Part shown: piece by piece, positions 57,409 through 64,000 of the stretch | Position numbering within the stretch: the stretch's first letter is position 1 | Layout of the letters: each line of letters opens with the position of its first letter | Assembly: GCF_022201045.2 (NCBI RefSeq) | Contig: NC_068560.1 | Location: 4,372,001-4,436,000 of the forward strand | Direction of reading: 5' to 3' | Length of the DNA stretch: 64,000 nt | Source: Citrus sinensis | Lineage: Eukaryota; Streptophyta; Magnoliopsida; Sapindales; Rutaceae | Translations under genes and position numbers: made by a program | The notes under the pieces: model-generated | Databases searched by the model: none | The model's input: the letters and a program-made list of their open reading frames with translations, nothing else | What the model was told of the DNA's origin: nothing

Positions 57409-58485
57409 ACCTGTTTGGGATTGTAGTTTAGAAGTTATAATACTAAATGTGTGTTTGGATATCAGAATTATGTGGTAGTATAACACTATTCACATTAAGT
57501 TATTATCGAGGGGATGTTTGGTAAAACTTGGGACCTCATTGTGGTGTGTTATAATGCACCACAATGACCCATTTAGCTGCATTACACAAATTTAGGGTTA
57601 GGGTTTCTAGATTAGGAGTCCATAATTCCCAAAATTGATCATTCTATATTTTTTATTTTATTCACGATCATACCATTTGTCATGAAATAATACTTATTGT
57701 GATGATTTTTAAAATCATAGCCAATTATTTCGTTCTAGCTCATGTTATATTTTGTAACCAAGAATATTTGTTTTAGGACCCATTAAATAGTCACCAACTC
57801 AAATGTTTTGCGACCAACATCGACCAACATAAAAGGAAACTCTCATAATATATTTTGCTTGAACCAAAATGAGATCAAAACAAGAGGTGTTCAGGCTATT
57901 CATTTCTTTTGATTTATCACTTATCTACAGAGTATAAATAAAAATACAACATTTAAAAAATAAAACAATGAAAAGAAATTACCATTTGGCTGAGGAGTAT
58001 ATGCTGTTTCATGATCAATTTTTCTTTTTCTCGCTTGTCTAGGCTGGTAATACGTTGATACTACATAAATCAATAAACTACCTTTACGAAGGTAAATGCA
58101 TAAATCAATTAAGCTTTTTTTTAAAATTCAATTTTTAACCAACAAAATGTTTAGTAAACGCTAGAAGTGAAATCCGAATTTTTAATTAATTATTATATGC
58201 GATATTAATAGTTTTTTCTTAATCTCAAATTTGTCGAAATTTGTTTGAAGCAGTGATTTATATATGTAACAGTAAGAGAGCGACACATGCCGTAAATTGC
58301 CATCCTAAATAGAAAAACCTACACCACCTAAAACGGCCAATAATAATATAGCATTTCCGAAGACTTGATATAAGCTAAGTCTACTGCAAGGGGCCAGGTC
58401 AGTAATATTCCTTCGGTGGTCTGGTAGTCCATTGAAGGAGAAATGTGACTGCTCATAGATTAGTTAAATGTACATGCTGTTAGCA
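57409..58485. other. Intergenic DNA; contains the empty copy of the 54.6-kb duplicated segment
   Basis: Bases 57420-57600 are low-information, with TTTGG-ATTG-like MITE-end wording but no paired end found. Bases 57975-58015 (TTACCATTTGGCTGAGGA) echo the exon-like piece at 27827. Bases 58262-58450 are the duplicate of 54585-54880 without its MITE. Confidence 0.55.
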
Positions 58486-58493
58486 AACCCAAC

Positions 58494-59188
58494 TAGGGAT
58501 GACAAAATCCTCCACGGGTTTGGGGTCCCATGGAGCCCCACCCCAAATGGGGAAAATTTTGAATAATTTTTAGGGAATGAGGTGGGGAGTGGGGGAAAAA
58601 TAATCCCCAAATTCTTAATGGGGTGGGGTTTGGTTTTGTACTCCCCACCCCACCCCCACTCCAAACCCCATTATATATAAATATATTTTTAATTCTTATT
58701 TAATAATTTTTATTTTATCAATTATAATGTCAATTAATAATTTTTTTTTAATTTTTATGCAACATAAACAAGATATGAATGAAAGAAAATCCTATAATAT
58801 TTTTCAACTCTGAAACATTGTTATATTTTCTTTTCTCTTTTAAGGTGCTACGCTCTTTAAATATTTTTCACTTTTAATATCATTTTAAGATATTGTTTCA
58901 AATTTTTATATTTTTTTAAAAAGAATTTAAATACTTTATAATATGATGATGATTTTATTTTAAGTCTCTAATTTTTAACTTACTAAAATAATATATTTAT
59001 ACATATTATAAAATAGATAAATGGGGAATGGGGTGGGGATGGGGAAATCATTCCCCACATGGGGATTTTCCATCCCCACCCCACTAAATTTATTGGGGAA
59101 TGGGGTGGGGAATGGAGGCAAAAATTTCTAACGGGGTGGGGAATGGGGTAGGCCTCCCCACCCCCACCCCACCCCATTGCCATCCCTA
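58494..59188. mobile_element. Non-autonomous hAT element with GGGGTGGGGA subterminal repeats, 695 bp
   Basis: Perfect 8-bp target duplication AACCCAAC (58486-58493 and 59189-59196). Termini TAGGGATGACAA and the inverse of TAGGGATGGCAA. Both outer parts are packed with GGGGTGGGGA or its complement (for example 58560-58670 and 59020-59175). The middle is AT-rich and non-coding. Confidence 0.92.
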
Positions 59189-59229
59189 AACCCAACCGTG
59201 TAAATTGGTTGGTGTAAATTCCAACTCAT

Positions 59230-60410
59230 ATACATCTTTTCATTTTAAGTGTTTAATAGAAGTTTTTAATTTTTTTTTCAAAAAAAAAAAATCCTTCATA
59301 GCTATTTATCAAACGTATAGTATTGAGATCCACATGGACTTATTATTACACAAATACCCATACTTTAGGACCAAAAGAAATTAGAAGTATGAAAAATTGG
59401 GCATTTTCGATTGCTTTATTATTAATAGTTTGTTGTGCGTGTATTTAGTGACAAATTGGTTGACAGTTGTCTTATGCATATTTGATGAAAAAAGCACTAA
59501 TAAAATAATGTTTGTTAGTTACTCATCTCTATTTATCTTATTTTGAAACATTTTCAATAAAAACAAGTTTTGATAGAAGACATATAAGCCATTGGTTGAC
59601 CTTTATTATTCATCTAAGCGATTACTCCACCGGTCAAGTCATTGAGATCAACCAATGTTATATACAGGCACTGATCTGTTATATATAATCCTAAAATTTC
59701 CTATGTTGTAGGTAAGATGTATAAGTCAAAAGTATAACAAAAAAATTTAGAGTTTTCAACAGAGAATAAAAGCGTTATAAATAACAGCGATTGCACTATA
59801 TTTATTCTCGCTAATATTTTTAAATATACAAGACATATAATTCAATAAGTACATATTAAAGTTTTTAAATACGAATGACTGTGTATTTTATAGTGTTGTT
59901 TAGTTTGAAACTCACATTTTAAAATATACAAACTTTCGTACAAAAGAGAATGATTAATGTATTTTATGAATGAATGCATGATATCTTGTATGAAAATCCA
60001 AGTGTACTCCTTGTTGCAGTATGGATTCTAATAACTATTTGCTTTTTCTCATTATTAGTCCCTCAACAAAAAAATCTCTATGATCTCCATTAAATTATCA
60101 ATGTACTTTGCAAACCTATGTAGAAGCATGTAGCTTGATATCCACCAATTAGTTATATATTCACTCCAAAGAGGTTTAAACATTTGAAGCAATTGAGGGT
60201 TGATCGTCAAGACCACCTTGAGCCTAAATGTAACAAGGTCTTCTAATTGATTTTTTTTTTTAAATACATCATCATCTTGACTGTAAGGAGAATCATGTAC
60301 CCAAGAAATAGATTCCTTCCAATGCTAAATCATATGTAAGATAAAATATATGGAGCAGATGGAAGCAATGAAACATGGTCTAGCAGGAAATCTATAGAGA
60401 ACGGGTTAAA
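59230..60410. repeat. Diverged third copy of parts of the 23.5-25.7 kb segment
   Basis: Bases 59300-59600 match 25060-25330. Bases 59660-59990 match 23550-23860 (CTGTTATATATAATCC, AAATTTAGAGTTTTCA). Bases 60190-60402 match the PGG 3' end. It is older and more degraded than copies A and B. Confidence 0.8.
60190..60402 (-). pseudogene. Ankyrin/PGG 3' end relic (third copy)
   Basis: Shares AACAAGGTCTTCTAATTGATTT, GTAAGATAAAATATATGGAG and GTCTAGCAGGAAATCTATAG with 24650-24800 and 50275-50435. Frames are broken and no domain remains complete. Confidence 0.75.
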
Positions 60411-61225
60411 CATGTTTTTGATTTTGTAACTGTTAAAAGTAATCTGGACTATGTGTTTTGTAGTTTATTTTTTGAATCCAGCCTACCGGCGGGGGCGGGG
60501 GCACCAACTCTTAAGTCCCTAACCAAACTCTGTTTTGGCTGCTAGTCCACATCAGCTAGGTAATTACAAAAGCACCCGTCAATTGAAGCTTTTTAAGACA
60601 TACATTATTAATGATTAAATTTAAATTATTTCATGGACGGTTATCATAGAATTAATTTGATTCTAATATAACCATTGTCCTAATAAACTAAATCAATATC
60701 AATGAAGAACCTTTCCTCGGCAATAATATTTACAAAATCCCATGGAACTCCTTAGGCTGCTATGAGTTAGAAAAATTCAACACCAACATGTCAATTAACA
60801 AGAATCCATTTATTAGCCAACGTCTGTCATCTCTGTTTTCTTTACATTTATTTGTGCATTGGAATATATAAAAAAAAAATTCGGATTGCTTTAAAATTAT
60901 TATGTTAATAAAATAAAATTGGGCTTGGGCTTGGGCTTGGGCTTTTCAAGTTACAAGTGTGAACTTGCATTAATTGCACACAACAATTTCACAGAAAATG
61001 ATAAACCGTTACAAGTTTTTTTGCACTATCTTCATAAATTCATTTTGGATTTTTCCTTCCTTTTGTTAATATAACCATATTCGCTTAAATGTCTCAATTA
61101 TGTTATTAAAAGGTTTTTTAGAATTTTCTTTCCAACAAACTCTTTAAATACTTTCTTATATATGATAACTCTCTGTATTTTCGTTTGTGGTTTGATTACA
61201 GTCCAAAATTTAGAAAAAGAAAAAA
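60411..61225. other. Upstream region of the PMEI gene
   Basis: Contains a short GGCGGGGGCGGGGGC stretch (60489-60503) and four GGGCTT repeats (60921-60946). CTTATATATGATAAC (61154) is a possible TATA region about 70 bp before the ATG. Confidence 0.5.
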
Positions 61226-61777
61226 ATGGAGAACATAAAGGCTGCATCAATGGTGATGTTTATAGTCATAATGTTATGTTTTTCATCAAACAGACCTGGA
61301 GTAGAGGGGGTTAGAGGAGAAGAAAATGATCTGATTGAGGCTATTTGCAAAAAGACCTCGTACCCAGATGTATGTATCAAGACTTTAAGGTCAAGTCCTG
61401 GTAGCTCTGGTGCGGATGTCAAAGGTCTAGCTCACATCATAGTTGAATCGGCATCAACATACTCTAATGATACGTATGAACAAATCAAGAAGTTGCTTAA
61501 GGAAACCAAAGATAAGGCTATGAGAAACTGTCTCGATGTTTGCTTTCAAGTTTACGATCTAACTATCCATGACATCCCCAAGGCTATAAAATATCTGGAG
61601 AGTGGTGATTATGACTCTGCCACAGAGTATGCAAATGATGGAATAATTGACAGTGATACTTGTGAAAGTTCTTTTAAGGAATTTCCAGAAATTCCGAAGT
61701 CGCCACTTACTGATAGAAATAATGGTTTGACTGAGCTTTGTGTAATTGCTTTGGATATGATCGACTTGTTAAAATGA
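61226..61777 (+). CDS. Pectinesterase/invertase inhibitor (PMEI domain), intact
   Basis: Single exon, 183 residues. Residues 1-28 form a signal peptide (MENIKAASMVMFIVIMLCFS, with an EG site near 27-28). The PMEI four-helix bundle follows, with the conserved pair Cys41 and Cys50 (ICKKTSYPDVC) and the second pair Cys102 (RNCLDVC) and Cys146 (DTCESSF). Extra cysteines at 106 and 172 are outside the usual four. SGDYDSATEYANDGI is the typical helix-4 approach. The protein should be secreted to the cell wall, where family members bind pectin methylesterases or acid invertases. The sequence does not tell which. Length and C-terminus (LDMIDLLK) are normal. The context ENLKKKKMEN... has an A-rich leader, and the ATG is the first in frame. 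Confidence 0.93.
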   Translation: MENIKAASMVMFIVIMLCFSSNRPGVEGVRGEENDLIEAICKKTSYPDVCIKTLRSSPGSSGADVKGLAHIIVESASTYSNDTYEQIKKLLKETKDKAMRNCLDVCFQVYDLTIHDIPKAIKYLESGDYDSATEYANDGIIDSDTCESSFKEFPEIPKSPLTDRNNGLTELCVIALDMIDLLK

Positions 61778-62957
61778 TAATCTTAGGTGTTATCCAAAAT
61801 AAATAAATAAATCAAGAATTCTATTGCTATTCTATCATGTCGAATGCGTACATTATTAGCAATTTTTATGTTGATATGTCACTTGAGTTCAAATTTTAAA
61901 AGGTAAGGCGTTAATAAGAAATTGATATGGGTTTTGCTAAAAGACTAAAAAAATTAAAATTTTTGTTCATAGAGGTGGGGATGGGTTGTGTTTAATGAGG
62001 TTTATAAAAATCGAACTCAACTCACTATTGCTGGAATGAGAAAAAATCAATCTGATGAGTATTAAAAATTATTTAATTATCAAGCGACAATAATGTTATT
62101 TTGTACTTATATTATAATTTATATTTCTTTTTATCTAATATATTAGGAATTATTAATTATGTCTTAACTATATTTAATTTTATGTATTTATGTGTGTTTT
62201 ATTAGGTAAAATATTAATTTCATGTAATTCGAGACTCCAAACATATAAACATATATCAAATTTGGATTCCGAAGGTCCGAAAATCTTAAGATGAGTCAAG
62301 ACCGGCTTAAAATTGAGCTTGTGCAAAAAAAGTTTACTTTTTTGTTAACCGAGCACTGATTGAATGATAAAATGAGCTTACAATAGATATGAGTGCATGG
62401 GATAGATGGCAAATTTGACTAAATCTCAACCGTTCATGATTCAATGGCCATGATTGTGCCACGTGGCAATGTTGGTGAAGCAAGTTATAGGATCCGAATT
62501 TTTGTATTCGAGTCAACCTGATCCAACCATTAACTCCCAAAATCTCAACCGTTCTTTGACCAAATCGGATGCTTCACAAGATACCACATATAATGTTGAC
62601 TTTTGAAGTTTGAGCAGCTGTTGGATCTTGATCTAATGGTTGTGAGGAGCGCATGCATGAAGCTTACGATGGACTGCAAAGCACTGAATTATAAATTTAT
62701 TTTTCTATAAATTGAGCCTCATTTTTATGTTTTTGATCATCTCTTATTCCTTTCAATTATTAGTAATTTAATTTTAATAATTATTTTTATTTCAATTATG
62801 TTTAGCTAAAAAATAATAGTTAGGGTAATTAAGGTGAACTCTTAGGAAATAAATATGATTTAATCAAATTCTAATTTTTATTATGTAAATTTAATTATTT
62901 TCTATTTAATTTTATACATATTTTATATTTTAAAATTTTGATTTATTGTAGACAAAT
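61778..62957. other. Intergenic DNA downstream of PMEI
   Basis: AT-rich. The segment 62280-62700 (TCAACCGTTCATGATTCAATGG, ATCTCAACCGTTCTTTGACC) has the wording of a repeat-type element but no ends were found. The open frame at 62334-62540 is not supported. Confidence 0.5.
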
Positions 62958-63587
62958 TGATGTAGGAACTTAATTTATGTTATTTTAGGTAATTTAGGAT
63001 TATAGAATATTTATTATTTTAGGATTTTTTATTTTAATTTAAGTCAATTATGGTATGTATCTTAGTTTTTTGTTTCCATTATAATTGTGATTTAGTCAAT
63101 TATGGGGGGAGGTGTAGCGGAAGCGGGATTGATTGGATAGAAAATGCTAGATATTGTTTTAGTATTGGACCAAGCCAACACGATTAGCTTACACTCTAAT
63201 CGAAGTGTGATTAGATATCGTTCTAACCAGGACGACTGAATGAGATTTTTAATAACACATACAGCGAGATTAGATGACACTCTAATCCAAACGACAATAA
63301 AAGAGAGATTTTGATAGATAATCCCAAAGGAAATTATAAAAGGGGAGTTTTATTGAATAATTAAATCTAAACTTCTCAAAACAATAACAAGACCTCTCTA
63401 TTTATAATAGAGGAAACCCACTTTCCTAAGTTAACGTAAAACAAAAAACTAAATCATAATTATAATGGAAATAAAAGAATAAGATAAATACCATAATTGA
63501 CTCAAAATAAAATAGAAAATCCTAAAATAATATATATTCTATAATCCTAAATTACCTAAAATAATGTAAATTAACTTACTACATCAA
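62958..63587. mobile_element. Foldback-like element with about 140-bp inverted arms
   Basis: The left arm (about 62958-63100) reads TTTAGGTAATTTAGGATTATAG, TTTTAGGATTTT, GTCAATTATGGTAT and TTCCATTATAATTGTGATTTAG. The right arm (about 63430-63587) is its inverse with some differences. Outer ends are TGATGTAG-AA. The middle (63100-63430) carries GATTAGA-ACACTCTAATC-type short repeats and no coding sequence. I could not fix a target duplication. Confidence 0.7.
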
Positions 63588-63597
63588 AAGTTTTAGG

Positions 63598-63774
63598 TGT
63601 AAACTGGGCACCAGTCGTTGGTATCATGGTTTTTGTAGATGTGTCGATTTTCTTGAACCTTGTCAAAGCAAAGGTGATTGCACTGAAAGATGTCCTCAAA
63701 AATGCCCTGAAAAAACTTTTCTAGTAACTGCCATTGCATTTGTAATTAATTCTTTGAGCTTGAAAATAACTTAA
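63598..63774 (+). pseudogene. Cysteine-rich small peptide ORF, third copy (inverted)
   Basis: Plus strand, in frame: RWYHGFCRCVDFLEPCQSKG, then DCTERCPQKCPEK. It aligns with the minus-strand copies at 23.3 and 48.0 kb, keeping six central cysteines in the same spacing, but one upstream Cys is Trp. The 3' end is 4 bases shorter than copy A, so the last cysteine pair is lost and the frame runs to 63774. Homology extends on both sides (AACTGCCATTGCATTTGTAA, TTCTTTGAGCTTGAA), so it is part of a larger repeated segment in inverted orientation. Confidence 0.4.
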
Positions 63775-64000
63775 GATGCTAATTTAACCATCTATAAAAT
63801 GCAATAAATTTCATCTGCGATTTATTTTTTTTAAAAAAAACTTTGGCCACGATTTCTAGAAATATTGCTTTTGATAATTAAGAAGAAAAGAAGTATTGCA
63901 TGCATAAGAGTCTCTAAAAATAAATGTGTTAAAACTAGTAGTTTGGAGGCCTAATTTCATATAATCCAACTAAAATTTAGCCTAAAAGTTTACACCAAAG

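Overview
The window is nuclear DNA from a flowering plant, very probably a woody eudicot. The CC-NB-LRR genes read like Citrus/Sapindales members as I remember that family, so the genus is an inference. The sequence is AT-rich, genes carry GT-AG introns, and transposable elements and pseudogenes fill most of it. I recognise no RNA genes or CRISPR arrays. Only three genes look intact: a pectin methylesterase (41174-42341, minus, one intron), a pectinesterase/invertase inhibitor (61226-61777, plus) and a small unrecognised multi-pass membrane protein of three exons (56247-57408, plus).

Layout. 0.7-7.4 kb: a Mutator-like element of the kind that carries a captured Ulp1 (C48) protease gene. A 12-exon Ulp1-like pseudogene (plus) converges on a FAR1/MULE transposase pseudogene (minus). 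7.55-8.06 kb: an array of about 62-bp units, each a hairpin. 8.4-9.7 kb: a decayed plant transposon-protein ORF, followed by 21-bp repeats, a CAGCTG-rich block and a 212-bp satellite reaching 12.3 kb. 12.6-15.5 kb: a CC-NB-LRR pseudogene. 15.9-20.7 kb: a complete but dead Ty1-copia element with 196-bp LTRs and a 5-bp target duplication. 22.8-25.05 kb and 47.6-50.7 kb: two copies of a segmental duplication that carries a cysteine-rich peptide ORF and the 3' end of an ankyrin/PGG gene. 28.3-32.6 kb: a young, internally deleted Ty3-gypsy element (683-bp LTRs, target duplication AAAGC) with a 121-bp tandem array and an antisense ORF. 32.6-35.3 kb: CC-NB-LRR pieces ending at a junction with an LTR-element fragment (35.3-37.6 kb). 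37.6-40 kb: remains of a Ulp1-bearing, CACTA-like element. 43.1-44.7 kb and 49.2-50.1 kb: two solo LTRs. 45.5-46.4 kb and 58.5-59.2 kb: two non-autonomous hAT elements. 54.66-55.25 kb: a Mutator-type MITE and a Tourist-type MITE. 62.96-63.59 kb: a foldback-like element beside a third, inverted copy of the cysteine-rich ORF.

The genes do not form an operon-like unit. The common thread is a birth-and-death disease-resistance/ankyrin cluster repeatedly duplicated and cut by transposons. For several insertions the window also holds a paralogous empty site. The pectinesterase and an inhibitor of the family that acts on such enzymes lie about 19 kb apart, but nothing in the sequence shows that they pair.
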